From Ilyonectria destructans (taxonomy: Eukaryota; Ascomycota; Sordariomycetes; Hypocreales; Nectriaceae), in the NCBI GenBank assembly GCA_020740775.1, contig JAHEWK010000005.1, positions 2,480,001-2,544,000 on the forward strand: a DNA stretch of 64,000 nt, in the 5' to 3' direction. Under the pieces are notes generated by a model, which saw nothing but the letters and a program-made list of their open reading frames with translations, was not told the DNA's origin and searched no databases. Of the stretch, positions 13,744 through 25,167 are shown piece by piece. The position numbers and the translations under genes were made by a program. Each line of letters begins with the position of its first letter. Within the stretch, counting starts at the first letter, position 1.

Positions 13744-15642
13744 TCAGGGAGATGGTACCACTCCTGACATCCACAAGCCCACATCGATGCCCATTCGGCT
13801 GCCAACATTCTCCGCAAAATCAGGATCACTTAGCGATCCCTCATATAACTCTTCCCGGCTTCTGTTAATCGTGGAAGGTCCTGCCTCAGCGACATGATTG
13901 GGCGATCGCATGCAGGAAGCCGGGAGGTGGGTGTAATTACTGTCTTGGGCGGTGTCCCTCTCGCTACCCACGGAATGAAGGGATCCTTGGGAGAGAGCTC
14001 GAGTAGGGCCCTTGCTCTTAGAGCTGTTGAATGAAAGTTGACTTGCCCATGGTGTTACTTGCGTAGCGATATGTCTATACTGATGACGAGGAGGCGGGAC
14101 CATCGGTCCGGTACGTTGTCCAACGCGTGAGGGGCCCAGTTCAGCGCGGATGGCTCTAAGTCCCGGCGACGAGTCAAGGTTTGATCTAGCCCATGGAGTA
14201 GGGACCCTGTGTGTGATCCTCTCGTTCCGTATGACTACCGGGATTCGGTGGTTCTGGAGAGCAGATTCAACTTGCCAGTCTGGACCGTTGAAAGCGTCCC
14301 CGGGTTTGCAGCCTCGACGACTATGAAATCCGCACTTCTTGCACTGCTTCATGCTAAAGGTCAAGGGGATTTCAATAATGAAAGAAAGTCGGCGGCTAAG
14401 TTCTGCGGCCCGTTCTTCGTCAAAAGTCGGCCTCGCAGACCAATTTACCGGAGAGAAGCCTCGAGTCTCTCGACCATCAACGCAGGGCCAGCACAAGCAC
14501 AAATTATACTCCTCCCCAAATACATGTTGATAAATACCAGCAGTCTTAAGTTTGGACAGGTCGTTATGAGGGCTTGGTGTGTGTTCCAGGAGTCTGCCAT
14601 GGTTGTGGTTAGAGAATCCACGGTATTCCCCTGGCGATAGCATATGGGTTCTCCAGACGAGGTCAATATCCAGAGCAGGGACTAGAATCGGCACCGCGCG
14701 TGCTAGAAGCTCCATGGAGTGAGTACCGGATGAAAACTTGATCAGGCTCATGAACTTCTTGTATCGTTCGATTGCGGCGCCGAACTGTGGCTCATTGGCA
14801 GTTTCGACCGAGTACATCCGATGCCAGGAGTATTGGAGCACCCGGTTTGCGAAGGCTAGTTGAGCACCCACCGCCTCGTGGAAATCGAAGCGAATATTTA
14901 AATGGCGATTAGGCGTCTTGAAAGAATGGACCTTCTTTCTGTGTAAATAGAGATGGGCAAGATGCTCGGTTGTGTCGTCCGGATTTGGCGACTGAAGAAA
15001 CGATGTAGAGAGGTCCATGAGCTCTAATAGATCAGGTGCGGGATAGATTTGTCGGACGATATCAATTGAGTCCCTTGGGATTTCAAAGCTGCAAGTGTCG
15101 GTCGTCCGAAGTGCACTGAGCTGGGAATATGTCAGCCCGGCGTGTTGAATTGCAGGGAGCCAACTTACCAAAGAATCCCAATTCCAACTATGATGATCTA
15201 TTCTTGCAAGGTTTACAAATAGATTCCACTCCTCTGGACTCTGTAAAAAGGCGTGCCAAACCATCAACACATCCAGTGGGGGAGTCACATTCCTCAAGTT
15301 AAGCTCATAGGAGGCTTCGAACCACTTCGCCATCCGCTCAACCGCCATGTTGACATAAAACCTCCAGGCTGACTCGCGGTGAATCAAATTATGATCAGCC
15401 CACCTTGTTACTTTTGTCTTTGCAGATACAAACTCCTCCAACAGGTGGAGGTGGGCGATGCATTGCCGTGGGGTGACCCGAGTCTCGACGATGTTCTTGG
15501 GAATCCGCAGATGGTCCACGTTGGGCAGTTCCAAGCCGGAGGGTGAGTTCGGACGCAAAAGATTGCGCAAGGCATTACCAAGGTCATTTGCAACTTTGAC
15601 AGGGGCTGGAAAGCCAGATAATCTCGCATATTTGAATGTCAT
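13744..15642 (-). CDS. GRDP/DUF1399-type protein
   Basis: A single-exon gene of 632 aa with a clear ATG. It resembles the glycine-rich-domain-containing protein (GRDP, DUF1399) family found in plants and fungi, whose biochemical role is poorly known. Family marks include DVLMVWHAFLQSPEEW (about residues 125-140), LDIDLVWRTHMLSPGEY (about 345-360), GRLLEH, and the cysteine motif FGEEYNLCLCWPC (about 395-407). The His/Cys repeats resemble paired metal-binding segments. A second cysteine cluster, CKKCGFHSRRGC, follows near residue 455. The last 150 or so residues are Ser/Pro/Arg-rich and look disordered; they lack the glycine-rich domain of plant members. No signal peptide or membrane segment is visible. 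It stands alone in a gene-poor region. Such genes are often lineage-specific copies in fungi, but that is inference. Confidence 0.75.
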   Translation of the reverse strand: MTFKYARLSGFPAPVKVANDLGNALRNLLRPNSPSGLELPNVDHLRIPKNIVETRVTPRQCIAHLHLLEEFVSAKTKVTRWADHNLIHRESAWRFYVNMAVERMAKWFEASYELNLRNVTPPLDVLMVWHAFLQSPEEWNLFVNLARIDHHSWNWDSLVSWLPAIQHAGLTYSQLSALRTTDTCSFEIPRDSIDIVRQIYPAPDLLELMDLSTSFLQSPNPDDTTEHLAHLYLHRKKVHSFKTPNRHLNIRFDFHEAVGAQLAFANRVLQYSWHRMYSVETANEPQFGAAIERYKKFMSLIKFSSGTHSMELLARAVPILVPALDIDLVWRTHMLSPGEYRGFSNHNHGRLLEHTPSPHNDLSKLKTAGIYQHVFGEEYNLCLCWPCVDGRETRGFSPVNWSARPTFDEERAAELSRRLSFIIEIPLTFSMKQCKKCGFHSRRGCKPGDAFNGPDWQVESALQNHRIPVVIRNERITHRVPTPWARSNLDSSPGLRAIRAELGPSRVGQRTGPMVPPPRHQYRHIATQVTPWASQLSFNSSKSKGPTRALSQGSLHSVGSERDTAQDSNYTHLPASCMRSPNHVAEAGPSTINRSREELYEGSLSDPDFAENVGSRMGIDVGLWMSGVVPSP

Positions 15643-15920
15643 CTTCGGTCTGTGACGGTCCTGCGACTATGCGGCTGCGCGATCCGAGGATGAGAGATGC
15701 AGAAGCGTTTGGGAATAACGTACGAATGCAAAGAAGAGTTCAGATTTATTGAAATTATTTAACTTCTTTCAGATGAAGACTTTTCGCAACCTTGCGGGCC
15801 TACGGACGATTTGAGGGTTTTGGGCACCTGGATAGAGGGACTGGGTAATCTAAACAAGCAAATATCAACTTTTTTGTTCTCTCAGCTCCTATCCTACAAG
15901 GTGCCTAGCCTGGATTCTTT

Positions 15921-16328
15921 TTAGCAATGATACTTGACCTCACTGCGGCGCTGAATGAACTTCTCTGTTGAGATATCGCCGTCCAGTTTGGTCTCAACTG
16001 ACCACTGGGTGTTGATCGTCATTGGACCACTCTTGGGTGCGCTGGAGGACTTGTAGGCTAGCTTCGAGAATGTGGATAGTAGAATGATGGAAGTGTAGAC
16101 TGATACGTAGAGGAGACCGTAAGTGAGCAGAGTTGCTCGCCAGGTCCTCAAGCATCGCCCCGCACGACCGATAACCGTAGTACGGCCACGACGATTAGGT
16201 AGGGGAATAGCACCAGCATCAGGTCGCATAGTACGCAAGGCCCTAGAAATGTGCTGGTGGTCAATGTCAGCTGCCACCAGATGCAGCTGTAGATATAGGT
16301 GCTTGTCTTTTGCGACGACGATGCGCAT
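15921..16328 (-). CDS. Possible small membrane protein (doubtful)
   Basis: An uninterrupted frame of 135 codons from an ATG. The reading frame stays open eight codons further upstream, to a GTG. It has one plausible membrane helix (about residues 85-107, LLTYGLLYVSVYTSIILLSTF region) followed by a charged tail, but no recognised domain. It lies 280 nt upstream of the GRDP-type gene on the same strand, so it could also be part of that gene's leader. An overlapping frame of 64 codons on the same strand is hydrophobic too, which weakens the case. Treat as a hypothetical ORF only. Confidence 0.25.
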   Translation of the reverse strand: MRIVVAKDKHLYLQLHLVAADIDHQHISRALRTMRPDAGAIPLPNRRGRTTVIGRAGRCLRTWRATLLTYGLLYVSVYTSIILLSTFSKLAYKSSSAPKSGPMTINTQWSVETKLDGDISTEKFIQRRSEVKYHC

Positions 16329-19300
16329 GGCACAGTCCTCACAGTTAAACACTCCTACACAGGCGACATGACACAGTGCTCAGGATTGCAGATTGCTTCC
16401 CCATCGACAACCTGAGTGGCGACACAGAATGGCCCGTTTGACCGATTTTACTCATTCTGACCAATCTTTAACCCGGGTATGGGACGGAGATTCTACGAGA
16501 GCAGAGGGTCATCCCGGGAAGCCTCACAGCCAGATTTCCAGAAGAGAGCGAAAGATTGAGCCTACTCATTGCTATAGGAGTTGAGTGTTCGGTGTAACGA
16601 ATTTAGTTCCTCCCTGTCGCCAGTACCGCCTATCTTAGATCACCCGTTGTTGTCTGTGCGATAGCAGCTAACTGCGTTGACGTGGTGGTTTAGGATGCTT
16701 AGTTTCTAGATGAGAGTATTGCCAGTTCCAAATTAATGCAACAGTTCCGCTCCGAGGAGCAATCGTCACATGAACTCTGTCATAATTCGCGGTCAGGCTA
16801 CTCTCCTCCTTTGCGGAATCCCTGGCGCTCGGGTTTTGACGATTTCTAGCCTCCTGAGAATCATTTGTTTGATTTGACGATGTCTCTTACCGGTCTAATT
16901 CGTGCTTTGGTCGCGACAAGAACGCATCTACGTTCCAACCAACAGTAGGTTCGCCAGGTGCGTGTTTCGTCGCAACAGTATGCCCAAGGACGCAGTTCCT
17001 AACTCGGATGTACTCGACGGTGGTCACCTGAGCCTACGAGTGTGACCATCCTAACCAGAAAGGCAGAGACATACCTCGTCTTGCTTCGCGCTTCATCCTT
17101 GGTAAAGGTCATACATGTCTAACTAGATGAAAGTGATAAGTTAGAGGCGGGCTTGACTTGCGGTAAAGTGGTTGACATTGAATAACTCAGCGATGCGTCG
17201 AAACGACGAGTCACATCCAGATTGAGAGAAGTGTGTCTAATGACGAAAAGCTGCTATTGGTTGCCGGCGACCACGGCAAATGCTACAATGTACGCCCTTA
17301 CAAATAACTGTTCTTTTCGGGCATCCACACACTTCTTTAATGTTCTCCCTGTCACCCAACTCCTCTTGGAGTGTGGGTCCTGATCGGTACACGCCACATA
17401 ATCAACGTCAACGAATGAGCGGCAATATCCATCCTAGGCGACATTCGAGAGGTTGTTATTAATTCTATGTCCGTATAAAATACCTTGCAGTTATTCAACT
17501 TGGATGAAATCTTTGTAAATATTCAGTTCACCATGTAAACCAGATGTTGAGGCCACCGCTGCCATCTCTTCATAACCAGCGATGAAGCCAATCGAAATCA
17601 ACGGGAGAACTGGCAAAGGTGGTGTACAACTTGTTTAGTTTGCATATGTCTCAATACCCCCACAACGAAGCTCATAGTCATCATGGATCTTGGGGCAACT
17701 AAGGAGGCGTCGAAGGCGGAGGTTGGCGATAATTCCAGAGTATATTGGCAGAGCGCTTACATTGGACTCGAAGATAACTAGACTTGCTTTGACTCGGGAC
17801 TATGTTCATCTCCGATTCTTTTTTCCATGTGCAGAATAATCACTAAAGCATCTCGAGACAGCCGCAATACTCTTCGTGCTTAGCCACTGAGTCCCTGGCT
17901 CTGAATGTGAAAGACGTTGGCCTCCAACTGGGGGAAATCGGAAAGGCTTATAAGGCAGTTCCTTGAATTTCTTATTAGTTGGGATATAACCTAGGTATTA
18001 CGTGATTCATTTAGATCCTATTTCTATTTAGAAACCTGCTTGGCCCGTCTTAGACTTCCCAAATTGATATGTGCTTGATCTCAGACATGCAGTAAGACTT
18101 GACCTAGGAAACAAACTGCAAGCCACTAGGTATTCCACTGGTTTGGAACGGCAGTGGGTATCTCGTAGGATCAGTCTTTTACTTCTCCGATTCTCAAATT
18201 TGATAGATCCTATCCCTCAAACTGCAATAGCTAGGAAAGGAACTCCACATTCATGAACTGAACAAACAAACAAATGACAATACCAATATACCTTTCTACT
18301 CTTCCTTACCAACATACATTCTATTATATTCTACTGGTTTCTCCGTTGTGTCGTTTTTACTTCTGTGGCCCCTGTAGACTCAACTGGATCTTGGTAACTG
18401 TGCCATACCTCCGGCAGTTCCCGAGCCCAATGCAACAGTGACATCGAACCAGAAAACCCCTCAGTTATTTCCAATCATGCAGGGTCTGCCTTTAAATTTG
18501 CCTTGCGTCTTGCGCTACGCCTTTGAATTAGCCGCTGCCTCTTGCTCCTGGACGGAAATGCCTTGAGCGATATCGCGGTATTCACCGGTCTTCGCCTGAG
18601 GGATTACACGAACACTTGCATTAGTGTCATTCGGCATGCCTATTAAGTTCCGTTTTCGGCAAAACATTGCTCTTGATTCGTGGCCTGTTATCTAAAAGGC
18701 ATATGCGCATATTGAACAGTTCTGGGGCTGCATTTAGGGCCACTCACATGTGCCATCACGACGATCACGGCCCAAATGCAGGTAAAATCTGACCACCACC
18801 TCTCCCACCAGGTGTGCACAATGCAGGCAACTGGACGCCTTGGGCATGTTGTAGCCACTAACGTGGGGCTTGAAACAAGAGCCTCTAACTCGAAGCTTGG
18901 CTTGTCGTGCAATTCTTAGCAGAATCGGAGAGGGTGTACACCATTCTTTGCTTGCGTTACCCTACGTGGCAGATCCACGTCATGATTCCATAATTATAAT
19001 GTGCATAACGGTCTTCTCCTATCATAAAGTGCAGCTCTTCCCCGAGGTGAGGTAAGTTATCGTCATGTGGGCTCTTTTCTTTCGTCGCTTCGGAAAAGCA
19101 GGGCGATGTCACCCGATCAAACCGGCCATTCGACTCCCCACTCGAATGACCGAACACCCCACATATGTTCTCCGACAGACAACGCAAGACTCGGTTCGCC
19201 TTGCATTAAACGTTGATGGGTATTTGGGACCGAGTTACCGGGCTCCGAATCCGGAAAGCCGTCGGCATCGGGGCCGGCAATGATACCTCGGCCTGCGATA

Positions 19301-22300
19301 CTTTCGGCTTGGGGTCTTCAGCCACTTCCATCGCCCCGGCCCGCCGGTTGATGATCGACGAACAGCTTCTAGGCATTTTCCGATCTAGGCAGTAAGTCCG
19401 GGCTAGATCTGTTCTTTACGTCCACAGATAGGGTCACCCGAAGAAGGGAGTGGGTTGACAGGAACTCTTGATCGGGTCCGGCCATCATCACAAGAGCCGG
19501 TTTTCAAGCAAAGACCAACCCGGTTCCACATGGCGATCGGCAAGTTTGACACATGTATTGCGGGGAAGCTCGTACATAGACGCTCAAGGTGCAAGGATCT
19601 TCATCGGCTCTGTTGAGCCTCACATCCGCGAACCAAGTTTCGCAAGGCGACCAAAAAGCGGTGCGGCTGAGGAGCTGATCCCAGTCTTTCTTCCAATAAC
19701 GATGGGCCAAAGAGCATGGTGATTTTGCCTTGAGAGGAATACACCCACGTCCAAGGCGATATCGCGGCCAAATCCCTACACACCGATATGGTATGCTCTG
19801 AAAGTGAGGCGAGCACCCACACCCTGGATGGGCGAATCCAGAGCGCGTCCTCCCCCACCAAGTATACCACTGTGTTAAAGTGCTGCGGCTCGCCCACAAG
19901 AACTTATCGGTGTCATGCTCACCTAACCTAGACTAAGACATTATGCCGGAGAGCCAATCGAGAAGCAATCATGTCACATTGCTTTGCCAGGCAACCAAAT
20001 GCCTGCGGTGGTGGATGCGTCTGTAATCAGTCGCTTGGACAAACGGAGATCCATATTCTCCGACCCCGCTGAGAAAAAAGCACGGAGTCGAAATCCCGTG
20101 GATGACGGATAACCCTGTTGCTTACGGAAAAGCCGTTATTCTTACATGGGTAACTCCAGGCTGCTGTTCGCTCAGCTCTCTAGCTGAAAACGGGGCTTGT
20201 CATAGCCCGCTGACGTTGCTATAGCAAACGTAAGCCAGGGGGCTGAGAAGCTGTAATTAGACATAACCGACGAGAGAAGGCAAACAAGAGTGGAGGTTTC
20301 TTAGCATTTCTTTTTGTAATGGCGCTCGTTGCCTTGCGGAGCACGCGAGGGGGAAAGGGGTATCGATATGTCACATGGAATACCGACCATGCGAGGCGTG
20401 CCGGACTTAGCATTAGTATTCTTATTAGCGGTGAGTAGGCAGCCGTCTACTTCGTCTTCGGCCAAGGCAACCGTACCTAATTAAAATGGGCAGTTCCAGA
20501 CCAGCCAGGGGCTTAGCGATGGATCCATCGGTTCGAGGCGGTTCCACTCGCTCGGCTGACCGTGCACGGAGAGATGTGAAGGGTTGGTTGACAGGTGCCC
20601 GGAGATGTGTCAGTCACTAATGACTCGTGAGTGAGTACCAAAGACCCAAGAGTATATCCAATATCAATACTTGAGTCTTGGAAATAGGATTGCTAGTCGA
20701 GTACAAGGAAACCCGCCAATCACCCCCGAGGATTCTATGAGACGACAGTCGTTATAGTCCGAGAGACGAGAGACGAGAACTAATTTCCCATATTAGAGTT
20801 TCTGGTCCCTTGTTACCTCCGTTGACGAAAGTCAGTAATACGATGCCGAAAACTTACAAGGTGTAGCAATTTGAGAAGTTTCCCTACTCGTCATCGTGTT
20901 TCCCCCGTGTCGTCACGAGTTAGTTGCCAACACTCACAAATCCCAATCTCGCAACCCCCCACGTCTAACAAAGTAAACCAATCGAGGTCCTATACCATCC
21001 GTAGTCTTGAGAATAATTTTGATAGAGCTCTGGCCAGTATCTGGTCTGTCAGGAGATGGTTGCCCACCGCAAGAGTGATACCGCCTGCGACAACTATCAG
21101 CTCTCGCCTCTCATCAGTAATGTCATTGAACAATCGAACCCCCACGCCTATGTCTTCGTCTTGATCACGGCCCCCCCACGAGGACAGTTGTCTTTTCAAC
21201 CACGAAGCCAGCTTCCTCTTCTGCTTCCCGTTAATCTCTTTCACCCCACGGGCCTTGATCCAACCCGTCACCGAGGAGTGCGGCAAGATAAGAGCAACCC
21301 GTCACCTGCCTATTCAACGCAAGAAATTGTGCACAATCTCGCCACGAACGCCCACGGTGAACCTGGCAGGCGATTGCTCACCGTGCCACGCCGTCGGTGA
21401 CTGCGCCATGATGGCAAACCCAGGATAAGGTAATGGCCGACGTGGCTCTTCGTCATCCCGCATCGCCCCCCAGATTTACCCCAATTGGGTTGTTCGTAAA
21501 AGTCCTGTGCGTATTTAGCTCGCTGGCGCAAGTCATCGTCGCCCGAAGTCCGTGAGAGAGCTGAAAATCCAGTTGGGGGCGCAGTTAATGGGAGCAAAAG
21601 TCCAGCCCCGTGATGCTTTTTTGCCTCATCGCCATTGCGCAGTTTGCACAGACCCAACGAAGCCTATCGCCCCCGAAGGCGTGTGTCGCAAGGCATCCGT
21701 TGCCAGTCGTCATGGCTCCGGGTTCGGCGGAGGTATTCGGGCCTGCTTAGTCGCGTTCGCCTCTCCCTTCAACTTGCCACTGTCTGACCCGAAGGCAAGT
21801 TCCCAGAAGTTCCACGCGGCGGGCGAAAATCAAATGAATATGCCTCGTTCCATACGAATTGCGACTCCACAGCAAGACGATGCGATTAGAAATAAAAATT
21901 CCACATGGCTGTTCTCAGCCGAACCTGCGAGTGAAATTTGGGGGCCACAACCAACAGCACCTCACTGTCCCTTTAGGGAAAGATGGGTGGCGGGGCCTGT
22001 AAATCCCCCCCGGAGTCGGGCCCTGCAGCGGGCACGCAAGGAAGTAGCGTGGGGGATCCACAGCGATCCCGTTGTCAAGACCACTCCGTCGGAGCCGTGA
22101 ACGACATTCATTCTGTACTACGTCCGAGTTGGGCCTTGCAAAGGAAACCATCGCAGAAGGGCCAGGGGCTTGATTAACGATGTTGCATGTTTGTTAATAT
22201 AATGGTTTAAACAAAGCAGCTATTGCCACCACCTAAGACTTGGGTGTACTTGACGCCGCCAAAATATATCTGATCTCGCCCTATTGACACTCCAGAACCG

Positions 22301-22772
22301 ATGGACGACATATTGTGCTCTAAAGGATAGTGGTGAGGACCATAAGTGAAGTAGGAAAAAGGAAAGGTCCGCTTTGAGAAAGCTGTCCAACGTCGCAGAG
22401 CGGTTTGAGCATATCCACCAATCCAACTCTCGGTATACTCGCCTACCAGCAAGAGTACCAACGCTACCATGAACGTGTGCAAAGGTTGCCAGTCGCAACG
22501 GCCGTTTCTTGCACCAAAGTGACACGGCAGTTGCCATAGTAGGCAGATCCATAGCCCATCATTCGCGGTATTGTCGGAATGAAGCCATGGCGACAACACA
22601 TGTGTGTGACGTCTTTGACGATTGCAGAGTCGTCGGCTTGTCGATGGTAGAGCTGATAGGGTTGGTTGGGTTCGGGGGTGATGCAATATTAAGTCTTAAT
22701 GCCCCATGTGCTCATTCCAATAGGCCAAAAACCAAGCGAGTTCCAGTAATGTGATGTTTGCTCTCCCGCCAG
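16329..22772. other. 6.4-kb interval with no supported gene, more AT-rich in part
   Basis: There is no frame with a recognisable domain. The part from about 16.4 to 18.7 kb looks richer in A+T than the gene-bearing parts of the window and has almost no frames over 60 codons, while about 19-22 kb looks more balanced. This could be a decayed element or ordinary long intergenic DNA. I saw no inverted terminal repeats, tRNA or transposase motif. Confidence 0.5.
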
Positions 22773-25167
22773 TCATAGCGGTAGCTTCTGTTCTAAGGTT
22801 TCATCTGTAGGAAATCGAGGAACGTTATCTAGATCCAGGTCCCCTCCATCCTTCTTCAGTTCCCGAGTCAGTTCCTGAGTCTCTGACGACCGAGAAATAC
22901 CCAAGTCCACATCATACTTGTCTGCGACGGAAAACTGTCGACTGTCAGTGTCAAACTTTAACCATGTGCCCTGAGCTGCAATCTTATAACCAAGATACAG
23001 TATTCGCTCCTTTCGCTGGTCGACCATTGAGGCGAGGTCGAAGTACTTCTCGTCCTCGTCGATCTTCTCGTTGACGAACCACATCTTAGGGTAGTAGTCA
23101 TCAACGTAGATAAGGCCCCGCATGGCATAATCCTCCGGCAATGGCCTGGGAGCCTCATCCTTCTCTGGACCAGGGAAGTCTCCATCCATTCTTGGTTCGA
23201 AGTTGCACGAGGTCAAGTGGTAGTTTAACATGACCATAGTCAACTTCCAAGGAAACACCTGTTCAAGGTATGACATAGCAGCCGGGTATTGCGCCAACTT
23301 ATGGATGAGTACCATCATTGTATGAACGAACGGAAGAGTGTTCGTATCTCCCCAGCGGAGAACGACGATCTCATATGTCTTGACCGCAAACTCGAGTGCT
23401 TTCTTAAAGGATTCACTAGGGGGTACCTCCAGTACCGAGTTACCCATGGTAACGTCTGTCTCATCTGGTCGCTGAGATATAGCCTTCATGAGAACATTAG
23501 ATTCATTGCCATAACCGAGGAGCGAACAACAGGTGGCAATGCCCATGAAATAACTAAGTTATGTTAATAGATATTCCTCAAAAGTTGCGAAAGTACACAC
23601 CCTGCTTCAAGCCACTTTTTGGTGAGTCCAGCAATTTTCGAATCAAGGATGGTCAGGAACTTTTCCATGGAGGCTTTAAGCTTGTCCTCGTCCCCTTTGC
23701 CCGAGAAGAGAATTGCATGCACCCGGACAAAGTTGGTATCGACTTCTGATAGGTGACGCGGATCGGAATCCAAGATAGGGTCAAAGAGGGTCATAACGCT
23801 TTCCCTCGCACTAAGGAATGGGATCGGCACACAGAGCGACTTGGCGTAGTAGTAAAGCTGTTGTAACGCATTGGGTCGAGCCAAGATCGCCAAATGATGG
23901 TAAAGGCGGCCGGTGTTTGGAGACTTATTTGAAGCCTTACTGTACCAGTGCTGGCTCACCCCAGTCCAGACTTCTCGATCTTTAATATCGTCGTCCTCGA
24001 TCGCCATGCGATAGCGGCCAAGGTCTCCCAAACATTCGATCCAAGTATCCTCGAATGCTGGCACTGTCTCATAGAGCAATGCCATCATACTATACGCAAG
24101 ATACAAGAAGGTAAGCATGTGTTCGAGAGATGCCGGCAACCGATGCCGGAGGAGCTCAAGAAAGGAGTGGATGCCGTGGCGCCACATGCGAGCAGGCATG
24201 GCATATTTTGAAGCAAGGCCGCGTAGTGGTACACTGGCTGAGGGATGCTGGCTAGCGAGGAAGAAGTCATGATGCTCGTGCAGAAGTGTTCGGTGCAGGG
24301 CGATTAACGCCTGCCATTGTTCGTTATTGAGTTTGTTAGCATCTGTGTTTGACGACTGGGCATTGTCGACTTCTATGCACTTTGTTTCGACCATAACCAG
24401 GCCAGCATATATTCCTTTAACTTCAGCGACCAGTTGATCTTGCGATATCGGCCTGGTCTCTGGTTGGCGCATCATTTGGATTCCTGGCTCAGCCTCGTTG
24501 ACGTGGGAGGAAGGCTGAGGCGGCCGGCTTGTCTTATTTGAGGGTGGCTGTCGAGTGACAGAGGACGAGGCTGCGGGAACCGAACGGCCTTGGGGGGTCT
24601 TAGTGCCATCACCGTCAGTCCACAACTGTCTTCCAGAAGGATTCTTCGGGCCTCGGTTGAAGTTATCTCCCGGATCGGCTACTCTGGCGCGACTGCGGAT
24701 ACTCGTGGCCAGGGGCAGTGACGGGTCCGGTTGGTGATCCACCGACGGAGACCGCTTCTTAAAGGTCCGGCCCTCTCCGTCGCCGCCTCCGGGATCCGGG
24801 CTCGAGTCGGGAGTTTCTTGGGCCACATGGCCGGTGTCTTCAGGGTCACCCGATACGCGACGCTTGCGGGGTCGATCCGTTTGTTGTTGTGTTTCTTGTG
24901 GCCTAGAGGGAGATGTTCAGGGTTTCGGTCAGGATTTCGGGACGAGCGGACTCACGTTTTAGTTGTGATGCGCTTGTAGGCGTTAAATATATCCTCATCC
25001 GTGGCCCAGTCGGCGTGCTTTTCTCGATCCTCAAGAACGTGGGACCGAAAAAAGTCCTCGCTGTCGCTGGGCAACTCGGATTTGCAAAGAGGACAGAACG
25101 TATGAGTGGAGGTTTCCTGGCGATGGTTGCTCCGCAAATGGGTAACCCATCTTTTCGTGAAGTCCAT
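22773..25167 (-). CDS. Est1/SMG7-like protein with N-terminal zinc-finger-like exon
   Basis: A three-exon model: 24956..25167, 23601..24902 and 22773..23553, with introns of 53 and 47 nt and all phases agreeing, giving 764 aa. Exon 1 has H10-x4-H15 and then C25-x2-C28 with H43 and H51, resembling C2H2-type fingers. Residues about 70-170 are disordered and basic. From about residue 200 onward the helical protein resembles the Est1 DNA/RNA-binding-domain group of fungi, with WQALIALHRTLLHEHHDF, RMWRHGIHSFLELLR, and GRLYHHLAILARPNALQQLYYYAKSL, the typical 14-3-3/TPR-like Est1 block. Relatives act in telomerase recruitment (Est1) or nonsense-mediated decay (SMG5/6/7); fungal zinc-finger versions are uncharacterised. 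The intron-2 junction restores LEAGYFMGIA. The leading H-x4-H looks like the back half of a finger whose front half may lie in an unannotated upstream exon; a CTCAG acceptor-like sequence sits just before the ATG. Confidence 0.75.

Noticed and set aside
19504..19899. Two overlapping minus-strand frames with Trp-rich composition
   Set aside because: Both frames are open at once and neither shows a domain; a relic of a larger gene cannot be shown from sequence alone.
22207..22686. 159-codon minus-strand frame downstream of the Est1-like gene
   Set aside because: No recognisable motif, and an overlapping frame of similar length exists; it might be a 3' UTR shadow.
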